A stretch of 40,587 nt of DNA from Clostridia bacterium. Lineage in GTDB: Bacteria > Bacillota > Clostridia > Oscillospirales > CAG-272. How positions within the stretch are numbered: position 1 is the first letter of the stretch; every line of letters starts with the position of its first letter. Below the pieces are notes generated by a model. The model did no database searches. It saw nothing but the letters and a program-made list of their open reading frames with translations, and was not told the DNA's origin. Position numbers and translations under genes: made by a program. This document shows, in pieces, positions 1 to 9,183 of this stretch. The stretch is taken from positions 1 to 40,587 of the forward strand of contig JAFTSU010000002.1 of the NCBI GenBank assembly GCA_017467105.1, read 5' to 3'.

Positions 1-3000
1 GAAGTCGATACCTGCCTTAACGGGAGAGTAGAACTCCTCGGCATCCTCGGGGATAGTGGGAGCGTCGGGTGTTGCGGGAGTATCGCCGCTCGCCTCCTCG
101 TATACGTGCCAGAAGCTAACGTTGTCTATATACATCTTAGCGCCGGACTTGTTGTCCATATAAATGTTAAACTTATTTGCAAGAGCCGGTGTTGAACCGG
201 GAGTAACGGCGCCGGAATAAACCTTCGCTTCGTTTACGTAGAGATCCCAGGAGCCGTCCACACCGTCAATCATAAGCTTCACGGAAGCCTTAGTGCCGAC
301 TACGATGCCGGAATCAACGGTACCGAGAGACTTGTTTCTGAGGTCAACTACCTTGATAGAGGAGCCTGCGTCAGTACCTGTAACAGTGAAGTAAGGAAGG
401 GCCAGCTCTGTGCTGCCATTATAGATCCAGAACTCGATAGCGCCTGCCGCAGTAACGTCGGTGTAGAGGATATCGAAGGCGAAGACCGTGGCGTTCGCGT
501 TTTCCTCGGTAACGGTTATAGCGTCATTGCCTTTTACGATCAGACCGCTCGTGGTTTTATCGCCGGACTTAACCTTATTTGCAAGTATTGCCTTGTCGCC
601 GTCGCCCTTATCCACAATCGTAACGGTGTTATCCGTATTGTAAATTACGCCTTCGTATCCGGAGGGAAGAGCGTCAATACCGTCAAAGGTCTGAACGTCA
701 TCCGATGTGTCGTCGGGAGTATCGCTGCCACCGCCCTCTCCGCCGGACTCGCCGCCGGGAATTTCAAGCTTCAGATACTGAAGAGAAAGGTTATCAATAT
801 AGAAATCACCAACGTTTCCGTTTCCGATAACAAGCTTGAACGTATCAATATCGGTTACCTGAGGATAGCTTGTTCCTATTCTCAGGTAATTACCTGACAT
901 GATCAGATTGCCGTTTGCGTAGAAGTCGTATCTCTCAAGCGAGGGATAATACTTGATGGTGAAGGTTATCAGACTACCCATAGTAGCTCCGACGTCATAA
1001 CGAGTGGGATTTCCCTTATGATCGTAAACCTTGATCGCAGAGCCGCTCTCGGCGCCGTCAAACACAATGTAAGGCAGGAAGAATGCGTCTCCGCCCTTCT
1101 GAATATAGGGCTCAAGTCCTACAGCTCCCGTGAGATTCTCACCAAGGAAGTCGAAGCTTACAACGACAGCGTTGGCGTTTGCCTCGGATTTTCCGAGACC
1201 GTTATAGGTAAGCGCGATATAACTGCCTACGGTGTTGTTAACAAGGAGCATCTTACCGCCGTTCTTGTCAGCGAGACTTACGTTGATGCCCTCCTTGCTT
1301 GGAATAGTAAGCTTCTCGGGCATCCGGTCGAAGGTCTCTACCTCTGCTCCGGTTGTATCGGGAGGAGTAACGGGAGTATCGCTGCCGCCGCCCTCTCCGC
1401 CGGACTCGCCGCCGCCCTCTCCGCCGGACTCGCCGCCGGGAGCGTCAAGCTTCAGATGCTGTATCGAAACGTTATCAATGTAGTAATCACCAACGTTTCC
1501 GCTGGGGATAGTAAGGTGAAGACCGTTTATCTTGGATACTGCGGGGAAATCACCGTCAGCCTTGAGAGTATTACCGGACATAACGAAAATACCGTTTACG
1601 TATACGTCGTATCTTTCAAGAGACTGATAATACTTGATAGTGAAGGTCGCCCATTCACCTACCTTGGCACCGGTATCCACTCTGTTGCCTCCACCGCCGT
1701 GGTCGTATACCTTGATCGACGAGCCGTCGATCTTGCTGTCGAATACAAGATATGGCAGGAAATACGTTGTTCCGCCGCCCTGGATATAGGGCTCTATGCC
1801 GCTTGCCTTGGCGAGATTTTCCGCCAGGAAGTCAAAGCTGATAACAGCCGCGTTAGCGTTTGCCTCAGACTTGTTTATCGCGGTATAGGTCATAGGGAAA
1901 TAGGCCTCAACAGTCTTATCCACGAAGAGAACGCTGTTATTATCCTTATTCGTTATGCTTGCGGTAATTCCATCCTTGTTGCTTACCTGAAGCTGAGAGG
2001 GCATCTTGTCGAAGGTCTCTACCTCAGGCGCGGGCTCTGCGGGAGGAGTGGGAGTCGTGCCGCCCTGGTTATTGCCGGGACGGAGGGGCCCTACCTTGAT
2101 AACGTACTCCTGGCTGTTCATGATCTTAAGGAATCTGAGCAGGTCGGCGTTCGTGTACATAGGAACGTTAGACTCGCTTATGCCGAGAACGGAGCATATC
2201 GAGCTGACGAGAAGCGCCGTAGAGCAGTTGATAGCGTCAAGGTCGGAGAGATCGTCCTCCGCAATACCTACCTTAAGGCCGCCCTGCCAGTTCGGCGTAC
2301 CGTTCATCGTGCTGTGAGCAAAGCCGCCGTCTCTCTTCTGGAAGGTCATAACCTTACCAAGACACTTGTCGATAGCAACCGCAGCGTAAGCCTTCTTGTT
2401 ACCCGTCGAGTCGTATGCTGTGGGAGCCTTAAGACCGTCCTCTATGAACTGGAGAAGCTCTGCCTTGTCGTCACCCTTGTAATAATTTTTGATATTGTGT
2501 TTAAGAGAGCTGAGAGATGACCATACGTTGTAGATAACGAGAATGTTGCCTCCTACGTCCTCGTCGCTGTTAATACCCTTCAGCAAGCTGCTTGCCGCCT
2601 CCCAGGGCTTAGGATAAGCGATTCCGTTGTTAGCGTATCTTCCTATAGCCTTAAGGAAGCCGTTGGAGTTCTGGTATCCCCAGCCGCCGTAGAAGCCATC
2701 GTACTTGGGTATCTTCTTGCCGTTTTTATCGAAAACGAAATTTCCGTCTTCATCAACGAGGTACTCATCAGTCATCTTACCGAACAGACCTGCCTCGTTA
2801 ATATGGCTGTTCATCCAATTGATGAGTATCATATTGAGCGTATCGCCCTTGCTCAAAACAAGCTTACGATCGCTGTATTTCGCATGCACGATCTCCCTAG
2901 TCTCGCCGGTGTATTCGCCAAGCTTCTTGGACCAGTCGGAGATAATGCTTGCGGCGGATGAGGTATTACTCATCGCGGTATAGGGATTGTTATACGCATC

Positions 3001-4323
3001 CTTATCGAGAAGCCACTGAACGAACGCCTCGTGGCTCTGGAACTGCTCTGTGCCGGATGCAACGGCTACTACCTGAGAAGCCATAACTGCCTTTGATACC
3101 GCTACGGTATTCGAATAGCTAAGGCTGGCGGTAGCGGGAACACGGCTCTCGTCCGCGAAGTAAATATGAGGCTTTTCATCCTCCGTGGCAAGTCCCTGCG
3201 CAACCAGGTTTGCCCAATATTGCTCGCCGGTTATGCCGTCACCCTTGGTCGATCCGACGTCATACGTAGGACTAGCCTTTAAACGACTGAGAATACTTAA
3301 ACACGCAGATCTGTCTCTACCCATACGGTTAGAGTCAACCTGAGCCATACGCATCTGCGCTACGTAGAACTCTCCGCTTGGATCCTGAATACTCTTGATC
3401 TGGTAAATCATTTTGTATTTCTGAAGGTCTGTAAGCACGTTAATCCAGCTCGTTCCCTTCAGCATACCGGTTGTAACCAGATAGCTGAGAGCCTGGCTCG
3501 TTCCCTCGGGAATAGGATATATACCGCCCGCGTTCTTACCGGAAAGAGAGGTATAGAAGAGACCTGTCGCCGGATCGTAGAAGTTTGCAATAAGATCAGC
3601 CATCTTGTCTGTGAACATAGTCTCACACATATAACGAAGAGACATATAGATCTCGTGATCTCCTATGATGTCCTCGATTTCAAGCCACTGATCAGCTACT
3701 CTGTTGTTATCCTCAGCCTGCTGTGCCTTGACCAGATCTACCTTGCCCTGCATAACGACGCCCTTCTCCAAGAAGAGCTGGCTCTTGCCTCTGACGTACT
3801 CTCTGATAAACAGATCTGCGGCAACCTCAACTGCCTGCCTGTTAGTGATGTTGTTTTCGTCATAAGCGAAAGCGATCTTACCGCTGTCAGCATAGACAAC
3901 GTATCTCGCCTCCTCGAGCTCTGACTTTCTCTTCATAGTGTTAAGGATCTCATAAGCCTTGACGGATACCTCTTTATCCTCAACGTAGCCTATGATTACC
4001 TCATTGCGATATTCCTCGGCTATGTACGCGTTACCGACGAACAGATATCCGCTCTTGGAAACGTACTTGCCGATAGCTGACATAAGATCGTCTAACGCTA
4101 CTCGGCTGTTCTTCTGAGTAGAAGCGACGAACATAATGTCAGACTTCTTCCAATAGAGAGTCTCCTCCGGAGCGTATTCGGGCTCCGTTTCCTCAGAGCC
4201 GCCCTCGGATCCACCACCGCCCTCGGAGCCGCCGCCACCGGAGCCGCCGTCACAGGACGTAAATGCGGTTGCCACAACCGTAAGAAGCAGCAACAGCAAC
4301 AAAAGTAAGCTGATTTTTTTCAT
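1..4323 (-). CDS. Large secreted lipoprotein with LamG-like repeats (3' end beyond window)
   Basis: An open frame of 1441 codons runs from the ATG at 4321-4323 to the left edge without a stop, so the C-terminus is missing. It begins with a lipoprotein signal (long Leu run, FTSC with Cys24) and a Gly/Ser/Glu linker. Residues about 45-170 form a small alpha/beta-looking domain containing EVIIGYV and IAFAYDE. Residues about 180-760 are helix-rich and carry a DGGFAH motif near 665, reminiscent of alpha/alpha-toroid enzymes (inference). Three LamG/concanavalin-like modules follow at about 768-960, 995-1187 and 1209-1410. The first two start VETFD.MP, and modules end in YIDN(V/L)S or a close variant. 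They are joined by linkers rich in Gly, Ser and Glu. The RBS AAGGAG precedes the start. It is a paralogue of the 5805-8726 gene. It is probably anchored outside the membrane and carbohydrate-binding; no enzymatic activity can be assigned. Confidence 0.85.
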   Translation of the reverse strand, partial: MKKISLLLLLLLLLTVVATAFTSCDGGSGGGGSEGGGGSEGGSEETEPEYAPEETLYWKKSDIMFVASTQKNSRVALDDLMSAIGKYVSKSGYLFVGNAYIAEEYRNEVIIGYVEDKEVSVKAYEILNTMKRKSELEEARYVVYADSGKIAFAYDENNITNRQAVEVAADLFIREYVRGKSQLFLEKGVVMQGKVDLVKAQQAEDNNRVADQWLEIEDIIGDHEIYMSLRYMCETMFTDKMADLIANFYDPATGLFYTSLSGKNAGGIYPIPEGTSQALSYLVTTGMLKGTSWINVLTDLQKYKMIYQIKSIQDPSGEFYVAQMRMAQVDSNRMGRDRSACLSILSRLKASPTYDVGSTKGDGITGEQYWANLVAQGLATEDEKPHIYFADESRVPATASLSYSNTVAVSKAVMASQVVAVASGTEQFQSHEAFVQWLLDKDAYNNPYTAMSNTSSAASIISDWSKKLGEYTGETREIVHAKYSDRKLVLSKGDTLNMILINWMNSHINEAGLFGKMTDEYLVDEDGNFVFDKNGKKIPKYDGFYGGWGYQNSNGFLKAIGRYANNGIAYPKPWEAASSLLKGINSDEDVGGNILVIYNVWSSLSSLKHNIKNYYKGDDKAELLQFIEDGLKAPTAYDSTGNKKAYAAVAIDKCLGKVMTFQKRDGGFAHSTMNGTPNWQGGLKVGIAEDDLSDLDAINCSTALLVSSICSVLGISESNVPMYTNADLLRFLKIMNSQEYVIKVGPLRPGNNQGGTTPTPPAEPAPEVETFDKMPSQLQVSNKDGITASITNKDNNSVLFVDKTVEAYFPMTYTAINKSEANANAAVISFDFLAENLAKASGIEPYIQGGGTTYFLPYLVFDSKIDGSSIKVYDHGGGGNRVDTGAKVGEWATFTIKYYQSLERYDVYVNGIFVMSGNTLKADGDFPAVSKINGLHLTIPSGNVGDYYIDNVSIQHLKLDAPGGESGGEGGGESGGEGGGSDTPVTPPDTTGAEVETFDRMPEKLTIPSKEGINVSLADKNGGKMLLVNNTVGSYIALTYNGLGKSEANANAVVVSFDFLGENLTGAVGLEPYIQKGGDAFFLPYIVFDGAESGSAIKVYDHKGNPTRYDVGATMGSLITFTIKYYPSLERYDFYANGNLIMSGNYLRIGTSYPQVTDIDTFKLVIGNGNVGDFYIDNLSLQYLKLEIPGGESGGEGGGSDTPDDTSDDVQTFDGIDALPSGYEGVIYNTDNTVTIVDKGDGDKAILANKVKSGDKTTSGLIVKGNDAITVTEENANATVFAFDILYTDVTAAGAIEFWIYNGSTELALPYFTVTGTDAGSSIKVVDLRNKSLGTVDSGIVVGTKASVKLMIDGVDGSWDLYVNEAKVYSGAVTPGSTPALANKFNIYMDNKSGAKMYIDNVSFWHVYEEASGDTPATPDAPTIPEDAEEFYSPVKAGIDF
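1391..1438 (-). repeat. 24-bp tandem duplication in the interdomain linker
   Basis: Two adjacent 24-base copies start at 1391 and 1415 and encode the octapeptide SGGEGGGE twice. A single copy of the same linker lies at about 733-756 between the second and third LamG-like modules. The duplication is in frame and lengthens only the flexible linker. Confidence 0.8.
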
Positions 4324-4433
4324 AGTTTCTCCTTTCATTGACAGAAAAAAATCCAAATTAATACCATAAATCATAACGCGCCCCATAGAAAAAATACTTC
4401 TTTTAGGCGCAAGTCGCTAAGTTTGGTTCTACC

Positions 4434-4462
4434 ATTATAAACCATCAAAATTAAGATTTCAA
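4434..4462 (-). promoter_or_regulatory. Promoter of the large lipoprotein gene
   Basis: On the minus strand, -35 TTGAAA (4457-4462) and -10 TATAAT (4434-4439) are separated by exactly 17 bases. This predicts a start near 4427 and a leader of about 100 bases before the ATG at 4323. Apart from this promoter and the terminator at 4599-4629, I see nothing else in 4324-4680, which is AT-rich. Confidence 0.7.
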
Positions 4463-4598
4463 CCAAATATCCATCATTTTTTATTAATTTTAAAATTAAA
4501 TGTACAAAATAAACAAAAAACACTCCTGATATTTGTCCATTTAAACCCATTTGTCTCCTTTACGTCTGTTTTCTATGCTCATCATCCCCCAAAAAATA

Positions 4599-4629
4599 AA
4601 AAAAACCCGCATACCATTCGGTACACGGG
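4599..4629 (-). terminator. Rho-independent terminator downstream of the decayed lipoprotein gene
   Basis: Read on the minus strand, CCCG, TG and TACC pair with GGTA, TG and CGGG (two G-U wobble pairs) around the loop GAAT. A run of eight T follows. It lies about 50 bases past the TAA at 4681-4683. Confidence 0.8.
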
Positions 4630-4680
4630 CGCCGTAATATTAAATATTAAAATTATTTTGCGCTTTTTGCCCGTGGCAGC

Positions 4681-5218
4681 TTACCTCCCGTCCTCTGCGC
4701 TTCTGTCTCCCCTGATATGAGCGACGTAGAGATTGTCGATATAAACGTCTGCGCCAAGGCTCTAAAACATATTAAGCATTATGCTGTCAATAAGCTTCGA
4801 TGACGGGGTGTCTCCGCCATCCTCGCCGGGAGCATCCGGCTCGGGAAGATCAAGGCACAGGTGGCTGATAGACAGATTGTCAATACAGTAGTCGCCCGCG
4901 TTTCCTCTGGCGAGAACGAGTCTGAAACTATCTATTGCGGTCGCAGGCGGATACACGCTTCCCTCACGCAGCTTATTGCCCGTGAGAACACACTCTCCGT
5001 TTACAATAAACTCGTATTTTTGCAACACGGGGTAGTACATAATGGTGAAGGTTGCCCCAATAAAACGTCCAGTCCTCGTATACGGTAATGCTCTCCTCCG
5101 AGCCTGTGTCACCCGAGCCTGCGCCTGAGTCGCCCTCGTCACCTCCGCAGGATGTCATAGCGGCTGTCACCGCAATAAGAATCAGAAGAAGGATCAAGCT
5201 TAAACAGATCTTTTTCAT
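4681..5218 (-). pseudogene. Decayed paralogue of the neighbouring LamG lipoproteins
   Basis: The start (ATG 5216-5218, RBS GGAGG) and an intact lipoprotein signal with Cys24 in MTSC resemble those of the gene at 1-4323. After about 45 codons the frame, ending VYEDWTFYWG, abruptly becomes LamG sequence in another frame (ATFTIMYYPVLQKYEF, then GDYCIDNLSI). Near 4790 a second jump occurs, then an in-frame TAG (4762-4764), then GADVYIDNLYVAHI, which matches the end of the third LamG module of the first gene. It finally stops at TAA 4681-4683. So only the two ends and part of one LamG module remain, consistent with two internal deletions plus a frameshift. Promoter, RBS and terminator all look preserved. 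A product limited to signal peptide plus linker could still be made. Confidence 0.8.
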
Positions 5219-5804
5219 ACTCACCTCCGTTAAAACTCAGGCGCGTATAACACCATACCGCATCTATAGGCGCGTTAAACACTCGCTTAGTACATTATAT
5301 CTTACAAATCAATTATACCTTACGTTATCCCACCTCACAAGTAACAATCATCACCCTTTTGGGTAAAATCTTCCCGGGAAAATCAAATAATTGTCATAAT
5401 TCTGTCAAATGCCTCACAAAGCGGAGACGGAGACTTGATATGCTGGGGCATAGGCTGCGCAGGAAGAAAACGCGATATTATAAAGTCGGTGACAGGTCGG
5501 GCAAGCAGTGAGCAAATAATTGTACGTTGCAACGGTATACTGTGAGCAAATATTTATGAGAGCGGTCGTTTTTCTTTATGCTGTTTCAAACGAAAACGCG
5601 GAAATTTGTAAAATTCAATTTACATATTTCCTTTTCATACCGCGTTAATCCTATATATAACCTTCTTGCCATTTCACTGGATTTTTACGAAAAATGCAAG
5701 CATCAAATCGCCTTCGCGGTATAAAAAAGCACCGCAGCCATATGACTGCGGTGCTTCGCTTATTTAATTTTCAGTGAGTAGGTTTTTATATCGTTCTTTC
5801 TGTC
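5219..5804. other. Long intergenic region upstream of the decayed lipoprotein gene
   Basis: No convincing gene is seen. The region holds a plausible minus-strand promoter for 5218 (-35 TTGTGA at 5335-5340, -10 TATAAT at 5312-5317, 17-base spacer), the terminator of the 5805-8726 gene, and two direct copies of GTGAGCAAATA at 5508-5518 and 5542-5552, 34 bases apart. The rest is AT-rich without recognisable structure. Confidence 0.5.
5721..5756 (-). terminator. Terminator of the 973-residue lipoprotein gene
   Basis: An 11-bp stem, AAGCACCGCAG (5727-5737) with CTGCGGTGCTT (5746-5756), encloses an 8-base loop. On the minus strand it runs into TTTTTTAT. It lies about 50 bases past the stop at 5805. 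Confidence 0.85.
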
Positions 5805-8726
5805 TTACTCAGTTTTAGGCTGAAGAGAATCCAGATAAGCCTGATATGCGGGAGGAATTCCTATCGTTCCGTCCTCAAGCTGAGTGGTGGTCTGACGGAG
5901 AGTGATATTATCCATATAGAACTCGCCTGTCAGAGCCATGTTCATAGCGATGGACGCATAGTTAATCTTCTCAGCCATGGGAAGAGGAGTGTAACCTCCA
6001 ACTACGTTATCACCCATTACGCCGTTAGTGGTGTAAATAAGCTCGTCGTCGATATAGTACTTGGTTCTTACGGTATCAAGAGTACCGGTTCCCTCGTAAT
6101 ACTCAACTCTGATATTGAACCATTCGCCAACCTTAGGTCTGATAGTTATCGCCTTCTCAGACTTTCTGTTGTGATAAGGAATTATCTGTATGTCGGAGCC
6201 GTTAGCAGTGCCCTTATGCTGAATAAGGAAGAGTATGGGCTTATCTGCGTGGCTGGTAGAACTCTGATTAGTGATGGAAATCTCCATCTGAGATGCTGCT
6301 CCCATACGGGTCATCATAATATCGAAGCTGAAGACCGTCATGGTAGCCGCGGGATTCTGAATAAGAGCGTCACCGCAAGTAACTAAAGTCTGAGTACCTG
6401 CAGCAAGCTTGTTGATGTAAAGAACGTTATCGCTCATACCGAACTTCTCTACTTCTACGATCTCCATCTCGTAGTCAACGCCGGACTTAACCTGGAAGAA
6501 CTTAGCGGGGATCTCGTTGAAGTCAAAGATGGTGATGGGAGGCTCCTTATAGAGATCACGGTCATATTTGATAACGGGATCTATCTTGAGAAGCTCATCA
6601 ATAAATCTGAGCCAGTCAGCCTCTGTGTAGATAGGAATGTAGTCAACGCCGATAGCCTTACACATCGCTCTGGCAGCTATAGGACCGGAGTAGATAACTG
6701 CGCTGACCTCACTCTCGTTCTCCTCACCTGTACCGATCACAAGACCTGCGGCGCCTGTGGAGTTACAGCCCTCAAGAAGATGACCGAAGCCACCGTCTAC
6801 CTTCTGATAGGTGCTCTGTCTGGAGGAGGATACGATGAACGCGTTGCCGCCGAGCTCGTCGATCGCTGCCTTATAATTGTCGAAGAAGGCAGCCTTCTCA
6901 TCTGCGGATGCGTATTTATTTACGTTGTCTATAAGGTCGCAAAGGATTTCCCAAATGTCAGAAACCTGCTTGATATTCTCAGAATACTCAAAGCCGCCAA
7001 GGCACTTGAGAAGACCTCTTGCGGATTTGGAAGCAGCCTCGAAGAACAGGCCCTGATCGTTATAGAAGTCGATGATAACGTCGAACGCGTATGCATTGAG
7101 CATCTCCGCGCCTATAGTCTGGTCTGAGCCGTCGTTCGTGTGGGTCGTTCCGTAAAGGCCCTCAGCGTTAAGCATATCGATAAGCATATCGAAGAGCATG
7201 TCAACGTAGGTCTTGCCCTCGTAAGCGGGTCTCTCGTCATCAGCTACGCTAGGACCGCTCTTGTAGGGACCAACGTCCTCGCTGGCTTCCTTGATGCGCT
7301 CGAAGTCGTAGGGAACCTGCTTTGCAGCTTCCAAGGGGTGTATATGGAATCCAACCTTACGTCCGTACTGAGAGAACTTTCTGTGGCTCTCAAGAAGAGG
7401 CTCGACGTCAATAACGCTTACGAAATCGTCGTCGATAGCAGCGGCGTCAACAGCCTTGGATACTGCGGTAGTCACAGAAGTGGAAAGACCTGCGGTAACG
7501 GCGCCGTTCTCGTCCTCTGTGCCTTCCTCACCCTCGGTGCCCTCTTCGTCCTCTATGACAACGTATTCGGGAGCCTCAGGCTTAAGCTCATCAGCGTAAC
7601 CGGTGGTTGCCCAGTACTGATCAGCGGTCATACCGTCGCCCTTAACACCGTTGGGTGTATCGTAGGTGGGCTGTGCGCCAAGGATATCAAGCAGGCTCTC
7701 AGCATATCTGAGGTCGCTCTCACGGCGCTCAAGCGCGCCCTCTACCTCCTCGCTGTCAAGGATATCCTTGCCAAGCTGAGTCATATAGAAATATCCGTTC
7801 TCGTCCTGGATGCTCTTTGCATACCAGATGAGCTGACACTTAACGATATTGGGAAGATACTTAGCAATACCGCCGTCAAGATCGTCTAACATACCGGATG
7901 CGATAATGAACTCGAATATCTCAGCGGTGGACTGGATGTCGGGGAAGATGTTGATCTCATCTCTACCGGTCGCAGTAGCGTAGAAGCCGCCAAGGTCGGG
8001 ATCGTAAAGGTTAGCGAACCAGGCGGTGATGTCACTGGACTCTCCGGAGAACACGTTATAATATGTACGCATGCCCTGGTATACGGACGCGCTGTACTTA
8101 GAGGATACCTGCTCCCACAGATCGTCAAGCATTTCCTTGTCGAGCTGAGCCTGAACGTCTATGAGGTTTATAACGTCGGACATAACCTCACCGGCATCAA
8201 TGGTGATAGAGGTCTTGCCCGCTACGTGCTCGCCTATAAAATCGTCAACCGCGAAATCTATTATCTGAAGATCGGAATAATAGTTCTCGTCGTATGCGAA
8301 GGCGATGGTACCGCCCTTAGCATATATGAGGTATCTTGCCTCTGCGAGAGGAGAGGAGCTGTCGATTCTATCAAGAAGCTCGTAAGCTCTGACGGATACC
8401 GGTCTCTCGGGAACGTATCCTATAATTACCTCATAGTCGGAAGCAGCATCAGAGGCAGAGCCTACAACGGGCTTAAAGCCGTCGGCTGCTATTCCCTCCA
8501 TTGCCGACATAAGTACGCCGGAGGCGTTCACTGACGAGGCTCTTCCGTCGGTCAGAAATACTACCTTAGTGCCTGCGTCGTAGTAGGTCTGTCCCTCGAA
8601 AATCTCGACGGAATTTCCGCCGCCTCCTTCTCCGCCTGCACCGCCGCCCGAGCATGCACTGAGAGTGAATACCGTGCAAACCAGAAGCAGAAGCGCTGTC
8701 AGGAGTGAAACGTGGGTTTTTTTCAT
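5805..8726 (-). CDS. Large secreted lipoprotein with one C-terminal LamG-like module
   Basis: The protein has 973 residues. I take the ATG at 8724-8726 as the start because AAGGA lies about nine bases ahead of it; the in-frame ATG at 8744 has no RBS. The N-terminus is a lipoprotein signal (Cys25 in LSAC) followed by a Gly/Glu linker. The layout parallels the gene at 1-4323: a small domain with EVIIGYV and IAFAYDE at about 50-160, a long helix-rich region with the shared segment SIQDENGYFY and a DGGFGH motif near 644-650, then a single LamG-like module from about 750 to 960 ending in FYMDNITLRQ. A central acidic Glu/Gly/Thr stretch (EEGTEGEEGTEDE) resembles an inserted linker. It is probably displayed on the outer face of the membrane and glycan-associated. 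The helical region could be a lyase or hydrolase toroid, but no catalytic residues can be named. Confidence 0.88.
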   Translation of the reverse strand: MKKTHVSLLTALLLLVCTVFTLSACSGGGAGGEGGGGNSVEIFEGQTYYDAGTKVVFLTDGRASSVNASGVLMSAMEGIAADGFKPVVGSASDAASDYEVIIGYVPERPVSVRAYELLDRIDSSSPLAEARYLIYAKGGTIAFAYDENYYSDLQIIDFAVDDFIGEHVAGKTSITIDAGEVMSDVINLIDVQAQLDKEMLDDLWEQVSSKYSASVYQGMRTYYNVFSGESSDITAWFANLYDPDLGGFYATATGRDEINIFPDIQSTAEIFEFIIASGMLDDLDGGIAKYLPNIVKCQLIWYAKSIQDENGYFYMTQLGKDILDSEEVEGALERRESDLRYAESLLDILGAQPTYDTPNGVKGDGMTADQYWATTGYADELKPEAPEYVVIEDEEGTEGEEGTEDENGAVTAGLSTSVTTAVSKAVDAAAIDDDFVSVIDVEPLLESHRKFSQYGRKVGFHIHPLEAAKQVPYDFERIKEASEDVGPYKSGPSVADDERPAYEGKTYVDMLFDMLIDMLNAEGLYGTTHTNDGSDQTIGAEMLNAYAFDVIIDFYNDQGLFFEAASKSARGLLKCLGGFEYSENIKQVSDIWEILCDLIDNVNKYASADEKAAFFDNYKAAIDELGGNAFIVSSSRQSTYQKVDGGFGHLLEGCNSTGAAGLVIGTGEENESEVSAVIYSGPIAARAMCKAIGVDYIPIYTEADWLRFIDELLKIDPVIKYDRDLYKEPPITIFDFNEIPAKFFQVKSGVDYEMEIVEVEKFGMSDNVLYINKLAAGTQTLVTCGDALIQNPAATMTVFSFDIMMTRMGAASQMEISITNQSSTSHADKPILFLIQHKGTANGSDIQIIPYHNRKSEKAITIRPKVGEWFNIRVEYYEGTGTLDTVRTKYYIDDELIYTTNGVMGDNVVGGYTPLPMAEKINYASIAMNMALTGEFYMDNITLRQTTTQLEDGTIGIPPAYQAYLDSLQPKTE

Positions 8727-9004
8727 TGCGGTGTTTCCTTTCATTACAACTTAAAAAGTTGGTATTTTTGTATATATATTTCGGCGGCTGCCGAGGATCC
8801 GCCAAAAAATGTATAACTGTGGGTTGCTTTGCTTTACCGGAACCGATATCCTATACGGTGACGGGCACGCAAGACGATAAAGAGATCCGCGCAAACGGAC
8901 TGTCCGGCGGAGTCTGAGACGCATAGCTCGTTTCCGACAGTAAGACGCGATGAACGCCATTCGTCTGCCAAGATAAACATATTACCTTAAATAAATGTAT
9001 AGGA

Positions 9005-9033
9005 ATTATAGCACACGAAAAAATATCCGTCAA
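9005..9033 (-). promoter_or_regulatory. Promoter of the 973-residue lipoprotein gene
   Basis: Minus strand: -35 TTGACG (9028-9033), a 17-base spacer, -10 TATAAT (9005-9010). It is the only good match between birA and the lipoprotein start. Confidence 0.65.
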
Positions 9034-9139
9034 TTGCTTTTTTAAAAAAATTTGAACAATATTTGATTTTGATGACCAAAGTGCTACAAAAAACCGCCCT
9101 GTTTTTGTCACTTTGCAACAAATGCGACGCAAAAGCAAA

Positions 9140-9164
9140 GCCGCACACCAGATCGGCGTGCGGC
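9140..9164 (-). terminator. Probable terminator of birA
   Basis: Seven base pairs, GCCGCAC (9140-9146) with GTGCGGC (9158-9164), with additional CC/GG pairing inside. On the minus strand it is followed by the T-rich tract TTTGCTTTT. It lies 20 bases past the birA stop. Confidence 0.6.
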
Positions 9165-9183
9165 GTGACGGGAGTGTGAAATA

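Larger units (their letters stand above)
8727..9183 (-). other. Long leader and intergenic region upstream of the 973-residue lipoprotein
   Basis: No gene is seen. The promoter at 9005-9033 implies an untranslated leader of about 270 bases. It contains one short inverted repeat (GGCGG 8783-8787 with CCGCC 8799-8803), and GC-rich sequence around 8860-8935. I recognise no known riboswitch class. Confidence 0.4.

Noticed and set aside
1018-2520. 500-codon open frame on the plus strand opposite the LamG lipoprotein
   Set aside because: Antisense to a gene with a signal peptide and repeats. It has no RBS, and its sequence reflects the codon bias of the opposite strand.
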